From Bordetella parapertussis (GTDB lineage: Bacteria > Pseudomonadota > Gammaproteobacteria > Burkholderiales > Burkholderiaceae_C), in the NCBI GenBank assembly GCA_945878355.1, contig CAMCTC010000004.1, forward strand, positions 1-64,000: 64,000 nt of DNA. The letters are read 5' to 3'. Under the pieces are notes generated by a model, which was given only the letters and a program-made list of their open reading frames with translations, did no database searches and was not told the DNA's origin. Position 1 is the first letter of the stretch. Each line of letters begins with the position of its first letter. Position numbers and translations under genes: made by a program. Positions 8,308-16,912 of this stretch are shown here, piece by piece.

Positions 8308-8886
8308 TCAAGCGCAGGGTTTCAGTCCGGTCAGGCCGACGCTTGGGGTGCAAGACCGCACGCGACCCATGATGTTGACGATTTGGTGGATGGCGCGGCC
8401 TTCCCGGTCTTCGACCCGCAGCGTGGCCGTTGGCGTCACGGTGCCCTTGCCTGGGTCGAACAGCAGCGAACGTTGAACCGGCGCAAGCGTTATGCCTGAA
8501 GCGCCGGGCTGCTCGGCCAAACGCAGCAGCTTGGCCCCAGCGTCACAATGGGCTTGGCCAGCGCCATCGCAGCGGCAGGCGTTGGCAGCGCCAGTGTGAA
8601 TGACGTAACAGCTCTCAGCGCCGTTGATCGACTGCAGGGACAGCCTCAGCGGCTGGCCGCTGGCCATCGCTTGCGATCGGGCAAACTGGATGTCGGTCTC
8701 CAGCAGTGCGGCGGTCGCCCGCAATGCCTGGCCGGTACGCAAGTCCTGGAGCATCGGTACCGCGCTGCCCAACAGCACTGTGCTGATGGCCAGAGAGATC
8801 ATCAGTTCGACCGCCGACAGTCCGTTTGAAGGCTTGCCAATGGGCCGAGTGACCAAGCTGGCTGGACGAAAGAGTCTTGTGGTCAT
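8308..8886 (-). CDS. fimT: Type IV minor pilin, FimT/GspH family
   Basis: A 192-residue prepilin with the processing site KPSNG|LSAVELMISLAIS and the FimT/GspH text DLRTGQALRATAALLETDIQFAR cut here into its key parts (RTGQALR, DIQFARSQA). GspH/FimT proteins sit at pilus or pseudopilus tips; some FimT homologues bind DNA for uptake. The start at 8886 has GGAG six bases upstream, better than the two earlier ATGs. It is first in the five-gene pilin operon. Confidence 0.86.
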   Translation of the reverse strand: MTTRLFRPASLVTRPIGKPSNGLSAVELMISLAISTVLLGSAVPMLQDLRTGQALRATAALLETDIQFARSQAMASGQPLRLSLQSINGAESCYVIHTGAANACRCDGAGQAHCDAGAKLLRLAEQPGASGITLAPVQRSLLFDPGKGTVTPTATLRVEDREGRAIHQIVNIMGRVRSCTPSVGLTGLKPCA

Positions 8887-9060
8887 TCGCTGCTCCATGG
8901 ATGTGCTTCGGTGCACACACTCTAGAAACTCGCAGCGTCGAGCGCTTCGCCCCTGCGGGGGAAATTCTGGCTTGCTGTGGGGGGGCAGGCTGGGTGGGTT
9001 GCGGATTCCCTCTTTTGGGGGAGGTGAACCGCAGCGTGTTGGCTGGCGAGCGACTGCGGG

Positions 9061-9504
9061 TCAGATGTCCCGGATCAGTTGCCGAAACTCGTCCACGTCC
9101 TCGAAACTGCGATAGACCGAGGCAAAGCGGACGTAGGCTACCTTGTCGATGCGCTTGAGTTCACGCATCACCAGTTCACCCAGCCTTGCGCTGGGAAGCT
9201 CTCTTGCGGCGGTGGCGAGCAGCTTGTCCTGGATGCGATCGATCGCTGCGTCGACCTGCTCAACGCTGACCGGTCGCTTGCGCAGCGCCAGCATCATCGA
9301 CCCCCGCAGTTTGGCGGGATCGAATTCGACCCGCGCCCCGTCCTTCTTGACCACCGCCGGCAGCGCGACTTCGGCGCGTTCGTAGGTGGTGAAGCGTTTG
9401 TCGCACTTCAGGCAGCGGCGGCGACGTCGGATGACATCGCCTTCATCGGACTCACGAGTCTCGACGACCTGGGTTTCCTCGTGACTGCAGTAGGGACAGC
9501 GCAT
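9061..9504 (-). CDS. nrdR: Transcriptional repressor NrdR
   Basis: A 147-residue repressor of ribonucleotide reductase genes. The N-terminal zinc ribbon has C3, C6, C31 and C34 (MRCPYC and CLKCDKRF), and an ATP-cone domain covers about 49-139. Nucleotide binding to the cone controls DNA binding at NrdR boxes. It follows glyA closely on the same strand (37 bp), the usual neighbour in proteobacteria. It is the only clear transcription factor in the window. Confidence 0.97.
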   Translation of the reverse strand: MRCPYCSHEETQVVETRESDEGDVIRRRRRCLKCDKRFTTYERAEVALPAVVKKDGARVEFDPAKLRGSMMLALRKRPVSVEQVDAAIDRIQDKLLATAARELPSARLGELVMRELKRIDKVAYVRFASVYRSFEDVDEFRQLIRDI

Positions 9505-9541
9505 GCTGGATGTTCCGGGACGCGCTGTGCTGAGGGCGAGT

Positions 9542-10789
9542 TCAGCGGTAGACCGGGAACTCGCGCGTCAGTGCCGCCACCTTGGCGCGGACGGCGTCGA
9601 TGTTGGCGGCGTCGTGCGGTTTGTCCAGCACGTCGGCGATCAGCTCGGCGGTCTGGCGTGCCTGGGCTTCGAGGAAGCCGCGGGTGGTCATCGCCGGCGA
9701 ACCCAGACGGATGCCGCTGGTCACCATGGGTTTTTGCGGATCGTTGGGGATCGCGTTCTTGTTGCAGGTCATGTGAGCGAGCCCCAGCACGCTCTCGGCC
9801 TCTTTGCCGGTGATGCCCTTGGCGCGCAGGTCAACCAGCATCACATGGCTCTCGGTGCGGCCCGAGACGATGCGCAAGCCGCGCCGCACCAGGGTCTCGG
9901 CCATGGCGGCGGCGTTCTTGATCACCTGTTGCTGGTAGACCTTGAACTCGGGCGCCAAGGCCTCTTTGAATGCCACCGCCTTGGCGCCGATCACGTGCAT
10001 CAGCGGGCCGCCCTGGATGCCGGGGAAGATGGCGCTGTTGATCTGCTTGGCGATCGCGTCCTTCATCAGGATCAGGCCGCCACGCGGACCACGCAAGGTC
10101 TTGTGCGTGGTCGATGTGACGACGTCGGCATACGGCACTGGGTTTGGGTAGACGCCCGCGGCGATCAAGCCGGCATAGTGCGCCATGTCGACCATGAAAT
10201 ACGCCCCGACGGCCTTGGCCACCTTGGCGAAACGCTCGAAATCGATCTGCAGCGAGTAGGCCGAAGCGCCGGCGATGATCAATTTAGGCTTGTGCTCATG
10301 GGCCAGCCGTTCCATCGCGTCGTAGTCGATGGCCTCGTTGGCGTCCAGCCCGTAGCTCACCACCTTGAACCACTTGCCCGACATGTTGAGTGGCATGCCG
10401 TGGGTCAGGTGGCCGCCTTCGGCCAAGCTCATGCCCATGATGGTGTCGCCGGGCTGCAGCAGCGCGAAGAACACCGCCTGGTTGGCCTGCGAGCCCGAAT
10501 TGGGCTGTACGTTGGCATTCTCGGCGCCGAACAAGGTCTTGAGCCGGTCGATCGCCAACTGCTCGACGACATCAACGTACTCGCAGCCACCGTAATAGCG
10601 TTTGCCGGGATAGCCCTCGGCGTACTTGTTGGTCAGCTGCGTGCCTTGCGCTTGCATCACCGCTGGCGAGGCGTAGTTCTCGCTGGCGATCAGCTCGATG
10701 TGCTCTTCCTGGCGGGTGTTCTCAAGCGCGATCGTGGCCCAGAGTTCGGGGTCGATGTTGGCGAGGGTGGATTGGGTACGGTCAAACAT
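9542..10789 (-). CDS. glyA: Serine hydroxymethyltransferase
   Basis: A 415-residue PLP enzyme that converts serine and tetrahydrofolate to glycine and methylene-THF. The start [15 protein letters not shown] at 10789 matches the family. The PLP lysine is K230 in [14 protein letters not shown], and the LIASENY and [13 protein letters not shown] motifs are present. An upstream ZTP riboswitch links its expression to folate status through ZTP/ZMP. nrdR follows in the same transcription unit. Confidence 0.98.
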   Translation of the reverse strand: MFDRTQSTLANIDPELWATIALENTRQEEHIELIASENYASPAVMQAQGTQLTNKYAEGYPGKRYYGGCEYVDVVEQLAIDRLKTLFGAENANVQPNSGSQANQAVFFALLQPGDTIMGMSLAEGGHLTHGMPLNMSGKWFKVVSYGLDANEAIDYDAMERLAHEHKPKLIIAGASAYSLQIDFERFAKVAKAVGAYFMVDMAHYAGLIAAGVYPNPVPYADVVTSTTHKTLRGPRGGLILMKDAIAKQINSAIFPGIQGGPLMHVIGAKAVAFKEALAPEFKVYQQQVIKNAAAMAETLVRRGLRIVSGRTESHVMLVDLRAKGITGKEAESVLGLAHMTCNKNAIPNDPQKPMVTSGIRLGSPAMTTRGFLEAQARQTAELIADVLDKPHDAANIDAVRAKVAALTREFPVYR

Positions 10790-10859
10790 TGCGGGCAGTC
10801 CTGTCGAGGAGGGGGTTGGCCCGCCGATGCGTGTTTTCCACTGCAACACAGCATCCATC

Positions 10860-10990
10860 ATCGGGCTGCCCAGGCGCACGGCTGGTTCGGCGGTGGCATG
10901 CTGAGCCACCCTTGGCAGGGCCGTCTTGCGCTCCACGGTGGTGGTCCACCTCGGGCCGGGAGGCCCTATCGCCAGTCGCGCAAGAGCTGG
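10860..10990 (-). ncRNA. ZTP (pfl) riboswitch upstream of glyA
   Basis: On the minus strand the conserved CGACTGGCGA lies at 10978-10969. The stem TCTTGCGC (10985-10978) pairs with GCGCAAGA (10931-10924), enclosing ACCACCACCGTGGAG. The P3 loop CGCCTGGGCA lies at 10876-10867. These are the conserved parts of the pfl/ZTP RNA, which senses Z nucleotides that build up when 10-formyl-THF is low, and glyA is a classic target. Downstream, GCGGGC (10824-10819) can pair with GCCCGC (10796-10791) just before the start codon, enclosing the AGGA ribosome site. This is a likely expression platform, by inference. Confidence 0.85.
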
Positions 10991-11008
10991 AAGTGTAGCG
11001 GAGCGCGT

Positions 11009-11878
11009 TCAGCGCAGCAGCGCGACACGGGCATTTGCGTTGGGCGAGCTTGCGCTCGTTGCCGGTGACATGACGGGCGCGGGCGGTGCAGCCGAGGTCG
11101 ACAAGTTCGACACATTCACCGCCACGCTGCGGCCTTCTGCCACCTGGCGCAGGTGGCTTTGCTCACTGAGTACTTTGCCGACGTAGCCGCCGTCGTCACC
11201 GACCGTGACTACGCCGAGGTAGGCCCGCAGTCCTGCTTCCAAGCTGCCCGCGCGGCCGATGCACTCCTTGAGCACCTGCACCCCGACCCTCAGATTTGCC
11301 ACTGGATCGAACGCCGCCTTCACGCCGCCAAACGCCTCGTATTTGTTGTTGTGAACCTGGGTCATCACCTGCATCAAACCTTGGGCGCCCACTGCGCTTT
11401 GGGCAAATGGGTTGAAACTTGATTCGACAGCCATCACCGCCAGAATCAGTGTCGGGTCTAGACCGAGTTTGTGGCCAACGGCCCAGGCTTCGAGCACCAA
11501 TCGGCTGACGGGTTCGGCCGCCACCCGATACCGTCGCGACAGCCACTGTGCGATCGCGGCCTGTGGACGCGGCAAGGTCTTGGGGTCAGCCGCCGTGGCT
11601 CGATCGACAGCGCCCGGTTCGGGTTCGGGTGTCGAGTCATCAGCCGATTCGCGCGCTTCCTGGCGAGCCAACAACCATTCGAGAGCGTGGTGTTCGGTCA
11701 GCGTGCGGAGTTCCTCTCGGCCTCCCGTGAACAGCATCGCACCCACCACGCACAGTCCGACCAACGCCAGCGAGTTGTGGCTGACATCGAGCAGGCCTGC
11801 ACCCACATCGCGCAGAAACACCCGCATCGAGTCCGTGCAACTTCTGGCTGCAGCGCGCAATTTGGCGATCGCGGTCAC
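11009..11878 (-). CDS. Lytic transglycosylase (SLT domain), membrane anchored
   Basis: A 289-residue protein with one hydrophobic segment near residues 35-52 and a C-terminal SLT/lysozyme-like domain. The catalytic Glu is E152 in AVESSFNPFAQSAVGAQGLM. Such enzymes cut peptidoglycan glycan strands and can serve cell-envelope machines. I start at GTG 11878 because AGGAGAGG stands six bases upstream. A TTG at 12031 would add 51 residues without a ribosome site. The linker (about 75-105) is rich in Pro, Glu and Asp. It is convergent with nothing and stands upstream of the glyA riboswitch. Confidence 0.87.
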   Translation of the reverse strand: MTAIAKLRAAARSCTDSMRVFLRDVGAGLLDVSHNSLALVGLCVVGAMLFTGGREELRTLTEHHALEWLLARQEARESADDSTPEPEPGAVDRATAADPKTLPRPQAAIAQWLSRRYRVAAEPVSRLVLEAWAVGHKLGLDPTLILAVMAVESSFNPFAQSAVGAQGLMQVMTQVHNNKYEAFGGVKAAFDPVANLRVGVQVLKECIGRAGSLEAGLRAYLGVVTVGDDGGYVGKVLSEQSHLRQVAEGRSVAVNVSNLSTSAAPPAPVMSPATSASSPNANARVALLR

Positions 11879-12043
11879 CTCAAACCTCTCCTGGTTCTTG
11901 CGACAAGCGTTTCCGGCGATGCAGGCAAGGCCTGCGAACACGAGGCCGATAATGGTTCGGACATCACAGATTTCGGCAGTGGCAACGAAGACGGGGCGGG
12001 TTGAGGGAGACGGGTTGGCCGGCGCGCTCAAGCGAAGATAATG

Positions 12044-12055
12044 AGGGTAAACCCT
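12044..12055. promoter_or_regulatory. Perfect palindrome AGGGTAAACCCT between the transglycosylase gene and ubiD
   Basis: AGGGT-AA-ACCCT is a perfect dyad placed between two divergently read genes, 85 bp upstream of the ubiD start. A related dyad AAGGGAAAACCCTT lies at 23622-23635. Its position suggests an operator; the binding protein is unknown. Confidence 0.35.
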
Positions 12056-12139
12056 GAAATTCGGGCTTGAACGGCGATTCTAGGAAGTCTTTTCATAACC
12101 GGTCAATCATATCAAACACGATTTTTACAACTTTTTCGT

Positions 12140-13693
12140 ATGAAATACCGCGACCTGCGTGACTTTGCCGCTCAATTGGAGCGTATGGGTGAACTGCGCC
12201 GCGTCGCTGACCCGGTGTCGCCCCAACTTGAGATGACAGCCTTGGCTGATCGTGTGTTGAGGGCGGGCGGACCGGCCTTGTGGTTCGAGCACGCCGCTGG
12301 ACACAAGGTGCCGGTGCTGGCCAATTTGTTCGGTACGCCGCGTCGCGTCGCACTTGGCATGGGGGCGACCGAGGTGTCGCAGTTGAGAGAGATCGGCAGC
12401 TTGTTGGCCCGGTTGAAAGAGCCCGAGCCACCACAGGGCTTGAAAGATGCGGGCCGATTGGTGCAGATGGTCAAGGCTGTGTGGGACATGAAGCCAGTGC
12501 GGCGGCGCGATGGGCCTTGCCGTGAGGTGCAACTCGTGGGCGACGAGGTCGACCTGACACGCTGGCCTATCCAGACCTGTTGGCCGGGCGATGTCGCACC
12601 GCTGATCACTTGGGGTCTGGTGGTCACCCGGGGGCCGCAGGCGATCGAACGGCCGCGCTTGCGCCAAAACATCGGCATCTACCGCCAGCAGGTGATCGGG
12701 CCGCGCGAGGTGATCATGCGTTGGTTGGCGCACCGCGGCGGCGCGCTGGATTTTCGGGACTTTTCGCGGGCCAATCCTGGGCAGCCTTTCCCGATGGCCG
12801 TGGCCTTGGGCGCCGACCCGGCCACCACGCTGGGAGCGGTCACGCCTGTGCCCGACACCCTGTCGGAGTATCAGTTTGCTGGCCTGCTGCGAGGCAGTGC
12901 GACCGAGGTGGTGGACTGCGCCGTTGGCGAATCCGGCCGCATGCTGCAAGTGCCGGCCACCGCCGAGATCGTGTTGGAGGGCCATATCCCGGTGGCCGAG
13001 TCTGGCTACGAAGGCCACAGCGAGCACGGCGTGCCGGTCAAGGAGATCGGGGGTTATCTGCATGCGCTGGAAGGTCCATACGGTGACCACACCGGCTACT
13101 ACAACGAGCAGGATTGGTTTCCGGTGTTCAGGATCAATCGCTTGACGCACCGGCGCGACCCGGTCTACCACTCCACGTACACCGGCAAGCCGCCGGACGA
13201 GCCGGCGATCCTGGGGGTCGCGCTCAATGAGGTGTTCGTGCCGATCCTGCAGAAGCAGTTTCCGGAAATCGTCGATTTCTACCTGCCGCCTGAAGGCTGC
13301 AGCTACCGTATGGCGATCATCTCGATCAAGAAGGCCTACCCCGGCCATGCCAAGCGCTTGATGTTCGGGCTCTGGAGCTTTCTTCGGCAATTCATGTACA
13401 CCAAGTTCATCGTCGTCACCGACGACGACGTCAACATCCGCGATTGGCAGGATGTGATCTGGGCCATCACCACACGCATGGACCCGGTACGCGACACCAC
13501 GTTGGTGGCGCAGACGCCGATCGACTATCTCGATTTCGCATCGCCAGTCAGCGGCTTGGGTGGCAAGATGGGACTCGATGCCACCAACAAGTGGCCTGGT
13601 GAGACCACTCGCGAATGGGGGCAGGTGATCGCGATGCCTGCCAACATCACCCGGCTTGTCGACGGGTTGTTCGAGGCTGTGATGCGGCCCTGA
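12140..13693 (+). CDS. ubiD: UbiD family decarboxylase (4-hydroxy-3-polyprenylbenzoate decarboxylase)
   Basis: A 517-residue prenyl-FMN-dependent decarboxylase. The N-terminus [19 protein letters not shown] and the internal [25 protein letters not shown] and [10 protein letters not shown] segments match UbiD, which acts in ubiquinone synthesis. The E-x-x-x-R-x-E-type active-site region falls in the [13 protein letters not shown] neighbourhood. Length is close to the E. coli protein (497). No Shine-Dalgarno sequence is seen before the start, although the start fits the family. The flavin prenyltransferase ubiX is not in the window. A role on other aromatic acids cannot be excluded. Confidence 0.92.
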   Translation: MKYRDLRDFAAQLERMGELRRVADPVSPQLEMTALADRVLRAGGPALWFEHAAGHKVPVLANLFGTPRRVALGMGATEVSQLREIGSLLARLKEPEPPQGLKDAGRLVQMVKAVWDMKPVRRRDGPCREVQLVGDEVDLTRWPIQTCWPGDVAPLITWGLVVTRGPQAIERPRLRQNIGIYRQQVIGPREVIMRWLAHRGGALDFRDFSRANPGQPFPMAVALGADPATTLGAVTPVPDTLSEYQFAGLLRGSATEVVDCAVGESGRMLQVPATAEIVLEGHIPVAESGYEGHSEHGVPVKEIGGYLHALEGPYGDHTGYYNEQDWFPVFRINRLTHRRDPVYHSTYTGKPPDEPAILGVALNEVFVPILQKQFPEIVDFYLPPEGCSYRMAIISIKKAYPGHAKRLMFGLWSFLRQFMYTKFIVVTDDDVNIRDWQDVIWAITTRMDPVRDTTLVAQTPIDYLDFASPVSGLGGKMGLDATNKWPGETTREWGQVIAMPANITRLVDGLFEAVMRP

Positions 13694-13745
13694 GGAGTGT
13701 GTGAACTGGCCGTCGACCGAGTAACACAGGACTGTCAAATTTTTC

Positions 13746-13774
13746 TTGCATCTCAGCTGAATTCGCAGTATCGT
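13746..13774 (+). promoter_or_regulatory. Sigma-70-type promoter for the candidate small RNA
   Basis: TTGCAT (13746-13751) and TATCGT (13769-13774) are separated by exactly 17 bp. The predicted start near 13781 coincides with the first base of a stable hairpin. Prediction only. Confidence 0.45.
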
Positions 13775-13780
13775 TTCTTC

Positions 13781-13912
13781 GCCTCCTCGTGAGGCACTCA
13801 AGTTCGTGCAGTCTCTGCATGAAACGGGGCCCCGGACCATATTTCTCCGGATCCCCACATGGTGGCCATCGGCCGCCCGACCCCCTCAGACCGCAAGGCT
13901 TGAGGGGGTTTC
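13781..13912 (+). ncRNA. Candidate structured small RNA or leader ending in a terminator
   Basis: About 130 nt with three stem-loops in order: GCCTC/GAGGC (13781-13795), a bipartite stem GGGG-CCGGA/TCCGG-CCCC (13826-13856), and a terminator CCCCCTCA/TGAGGGGG (13881-13908) with a GCAA inner loop and a T-rich tail. A good promoter ends just before it. It is either a stand-alone sRNA or an attenuator-type leader of the hydratase gene 66 bp downstream. It could also be only the ubiD terminator. I do not recognise a known family. Confidence 0.5.
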
Positions 13913-13978
13913 GCTTTGAGGGGCGGGTGGTTCTGAACTCGATTTGTTCTACAAGATGCACGAAAGAGGGGCAACCCG

Positions 13979-14776
13979 ATGAGCAACGCCACACTGGACA
14001 TCCGTCGCAGCCAAGGCCCGCACGGCGCTGCCGTTGCCGAGGTCTGGCTCAACCGCCCCGAGGTTCGCAACGCCTTCAACGACGGCGTCATCACTGAACT
14101 GACCGCTGCCTTCCGCGAACTGGGTGCCGACCCAGCGCTTCGCGCCATCGTGCTGGGTGGCCACGGCAAGGCGTTTTGTGCTGGTGCCGATCTTTCGTGG
14201 ATGAAGGCCATGGCCGGCTTCAGTTGGCAAGACAACCAGGCTGACGCGGCGCGGCTGGCCGACATGTTGTGGACCCTGTACAGCTGTCCGGTGCCCATCG
14301 TGGGTCGCATCCAGGGCGACTGCTACGCTGGCGGCATGGGTCTGGCGGCAGTCTGTGATGTGCTGGTGGTCGCGCAAGGCGCGCACTTCTGCCTGAGCGA
14401 GGCGCGCCTGGGTTTGTTGCCAGCCACCATCGCGCCGTATGTGGTGCGCGCATTGGGTGAACAGGTTTCCAGGCGTTACTTCGTCACGGCCGAACGCTTC
14501 ACTGCTGAACAGGCGCAGGGTTTCGGGTTTGTGCACGAGGTCGTCGCGGCCGAGTTGCTAGACGCCAAGGTCGCCGAGGTGGTGGCCACGCTGGTGGCCA
14601 ACGGTCCGCTGGCCTTGCGGGCGTGCAAGCAGTTGGTGCAAGACGTTGCGGGTCAGCCCATCACGCCCGCATTGCGGCAAGAAACCGCGCGCCGCATTGC
14701 CGATATCCGCGCCAGCGAGGAAGGGCGTGAAGGGGTACAGGCGTTCTTGCAGAAACGCGAGCCAAGCTGGCGTTGA
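13979..14776 (+). CDS. Enoyl-CoA hydratase/isomerase family, methylglutaconyl-CoA hydratase-like
   Basis: A 265-residue crotonase-fold enzyme. The oxyanion-hole segment HGKAFCAGADLSWMK is at residues 62-76, the second one GDCYAGGMGL at 113-122, and the active-site helix SEARLGLLPA at 140-149. The SWMK wording after GADL is typical of LiuC-type 3-methylglutaconyl-CoA hydratases of leucine and isoprenoid breakdown. The other liu genes (liuA, B, D, E) are not nearby, so the exact substrate is open. AGAGGGG precedes the ATG. It follows the candidate RNA. Confidence 0.88.
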   Translation: MSNATLDIRRSQGPHGAAVAEVWLNRPEVRNAFNDGVITELTAAFRELGADPALRAIVLGGHGKAFCAGADLSWMKAMAGFSWQDNQADAARLADMLWTLYSCPVPIVGRIQGDCYAGGMGLAAVCDVLVVAQGAHFCLSEARLGLLPATIAPYVVRALGEQVSRRYFVTAERFTAEQAQGFGFVHEVVAAELLDAKVAEVVATLVANGPLALRACKQLVQDVAGQPITPALRQETARRIADIRASEEGREGVQAFLQKREPSWR

Positions 14777-14807
14777 ACGAAGCGCCCGGCCGCGTCGGCT
14801 GCCAGCC

Positions 14808-16511
14808 TTAGTCGTACCCCATCCGCTTCTTCATTGCCTGGTCGATCCAGACACGCGCATAGACTGGGGCGGGCCGCCCTCCGCCGCCGCGCAGCTCGCC
14901 GCCATAGTTCTTCACCCAAGGCCACCAGGCGGTGTAAGCGTGGCGCGTCGGCAGCCAGATGAACGGCGCTTTTGCGACCGCTTCTCGCGTCATTTCCTTG
15001 AGCATCTGCTGGCGCTTCGGCTCTGAGCGTTCCTCGTACATCTCTTTGAGGCGGCGGTCGAAGTCCGGGTCCTTGAACATCGACGTGTTCCAAGCATTCG
15101 AGTCCCAACGGAACAGCTTAGACAGCGTGATCGTTGGGGCGCCGTGCGCGTTGCTCATCATGTAGCCGGGTGCGTGCGTCTTGGTGTTCATCACCGACAG
15201 GAACGCTGCGTACTCCATCTGCTCGATCTGAATGCGCACGCCGATCTTTTCCAGGTAGGCACTGATCAACTGCAGCAGATCGATCTGGTCGCTGTTGCAC
15301 GAGCACACCTGCACCTTGAACGAAAATCCGTTCGGCAAGCCGGCCTCGGCGAGCAGCTTCTTCGCCTTCGCCGGGTCGTAGGTGAACAACTCGCGCACAG
15401 CTTCCGGCATCGCCGCCAGCGGTTCGTAGTAGCCGGTCCAGTCAGGGTGCATCGGGTAGGCGAACAGCTCTGCGTGCCCACCGTAGTACGACTTGACGAT
15501 CGCGGCCTTGTCGATCGCGATGTTCAGCGCGCGCCGCACCCGGATGTCGTCGAAGGGCTTGGTGTCCATGCGAAGCGACAGGTAGCTGCCCGAGCCCTCG
15601 ACCCATTGCGACCACTTCAGCGCCGGTGCAGAGCTGCGCAGTTCGTCGACTGCGGTCCAGCTCACCAGCTCCATGATGTCGAGCTTGGCAGTGCGCAGCG
15701 CGGTCAGCTGCGCCGAAGTGTCCTTGATCGTGCGCACGACGAGTCGGTCGATGAACGGCAGTTTGTGCTCGCGCCCGTCGAGCGACTCTTTGTCCCAGTA
15801 GACGGGGTTGCGCGCGTACGAGACCGAATTGCCACCGACGTAGTCGGCGAGCATGAAAGGGCCCGTGCCGTTGTGGTTTTTCCAGTTGCCGGCGCCTGCG
15901 GCGACCACCTCCTTCGGTTGCACATGGCCGTAGTGCCCGTAGCCCGATCGCATGCTCCACTCAGCGTTGAAGTGATTGAACGTGTAGCGCACGGTGTAGC
16001 GATCCAGCGCCTCGACCTTGTCGATGTGCTCCCAGTAGGTCTTGATCGCCTTCGGGCTGGCGACGAGCAGCTGGTACGTGCCGACGACGTCGTCGGCGAC
16101 CATTTCGCGCGAGGCCATCACGCCTTTCTTTTCCGGGAACATCACGCCCTTGCGCAGTTTCACGTCGAGTTTGAGCGGGTCGGCCCAGCGCCAGCTCTCG
16201 GCGAGCTCACCCCGCATCGCATCCGACGGGATCCAGTTGTTGTCGCGGAAATCGTATTTGCCGCCCCGGTGCTTCGCCTTCGAGAGGTCCGCTGAGAACA
16301 GGCGCTCGTAGTACTGGCCGGTATCGTCAGCTTGCTTCCAGTTCCAGTCGGCGAGGTCCCAGCTCAGTGGGCTGAGCGTGCAGTAGATCGTGCACACGCT
16401 GAGTGTGCCGCCGTACTGCGGGGCCTGCGCAAGCGCGGTGCCTGTGGATGCCAGCCCAGCCCAAGCGGCGATGGCGGCGAGCAACAGGCGGCGGAACGGT
16501 CGGTTGTGCAT
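14808..16511 (-). CDS. ABC transporter substrate-binding protein, family 5 (peptide/nickel/opine type)
   Basis: A 567-residue periplasmic protein with a signal peptide (FRRLLLAAIAAWAGLASTGTALAQ cut after ALAQ, about residue 29; shown here by its parts RRLLLAAIAAW and TALAQ). The SBP_bac_5 fold follows, with DVKLRKGVMFPEKKG and VRRALNIAIDK as family marks. The start at 16511 has GGAGACACC upstream. No DppBCDF-type permease or ATPase genes are adjacent, so it is an orphan binding protein. Ligand unknown. It is divergent from the acyl-CoA dehydrogenase genes. Confidence 0.9.
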   Translation of the reverse strand: MHNRPFRRLLLAAIAAWAGLASTGTALAQAPQYGGTLSVCTIYCTLSPLSWDLADWNWKQADDTGQYYERLFSADLSKAKHRGGKYDFRDNNWIPSDAMRGELAESWRWADPLKLDVKLRKGVMFPEKKGVMASREMVADDVVGTYQLLVASPKAIKTYWEHIDKVEALDRYTVRYTFNHFNAEWSMRSGYGHYGHVQPKEVVAAGAGNWKNHNGTGPFMLADYVGGNSVSYARNPVYWDKESLDGREHKLPFIDRLVVRTIKDTSAQLTALRTAKLDIMELVSWTAVDELRSSAPALKWSQWVEGSGSYLSLRMDTKPFDDIRVRRALNIAIDKAAIVKSYYGGHAELFAYPMHPDWTGYYEPLAAMPEAVRELFTYDPAKAKKLLAEAGLPNGFSFKVQVCSCNSDQIDLLQLISAYLEKIGVRIQIEQMEYAAFLSVMNTKTHAPGYMMSNAHGAPTITLSKLFRWDSNAWNTSMFKDPDFDRRLKEMYEERSEPKRQQMLKEMTREAVAKAPFIWLPTRHAYTAWWPWVKNYGGELRGGGGRPAPVYARVWIDQAMKKRMGYD

Positions 16512-16912
16512 TGGTGTCTCCTTGGCGTCTGCGCATGGGCGCTTTTCGGCCTTGTTCGCACGGACAGCGGGCAATGTCGCAGCCACGGAGTGGCACCAAT
16601 GTCGCGGGCGAGACATGGCGCGGAGGGGCGCCGCATGCGCGCGGCCCGCTGTGGGCGCGAAGTCGTGGTGATCGGTGAGACACGGGTTCCTGTGCGGTGC
16701 TTGCGCAATTGTTTTCGGGCGCCGATGTCCATGCTAGGTCGCGGCATGCTGCTGCACCAAGCCCCTCATCGCCGTCAGTGCAAACCATCTCGAGGCTGCG
16801 ATTCTTGATGAGCCTTGCTCGCCAATGGTCACTGACGCCCTCGTAGAATCGCGCTCCTAGCGCTGCCGCTGTTGCGGTTGGCACCATCCAGAAACAAGAC
16901 GGCAGGAACCAG
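16512..16912. other. Divergent intergenic region
   Basis: About 400 bp between the family 5 binding protein and the acyl-CoA dehydrogenase operon. It should hold both promoters, but I see no convincing -35/-10 pair and no coding remnant. Confidence 0.4.

Noticed and set aside
9503..11068. 521-codon + frame over glyA and its leader
   Set aside because: Antisense to a certain gene and across the ZTP riboswitch; no known family.
11879..12031. TTG-initiated extension of the transglycosylase
   Set aside because: A GTG with AGGAGAGG lies inside at 11878; the extension adds 51 residues without a ribosome site.
12125..13858. 577-codon - frame over ubiD
   Set aside because: Antisense shadow of ubiD; the sense protein is clearly conserved.
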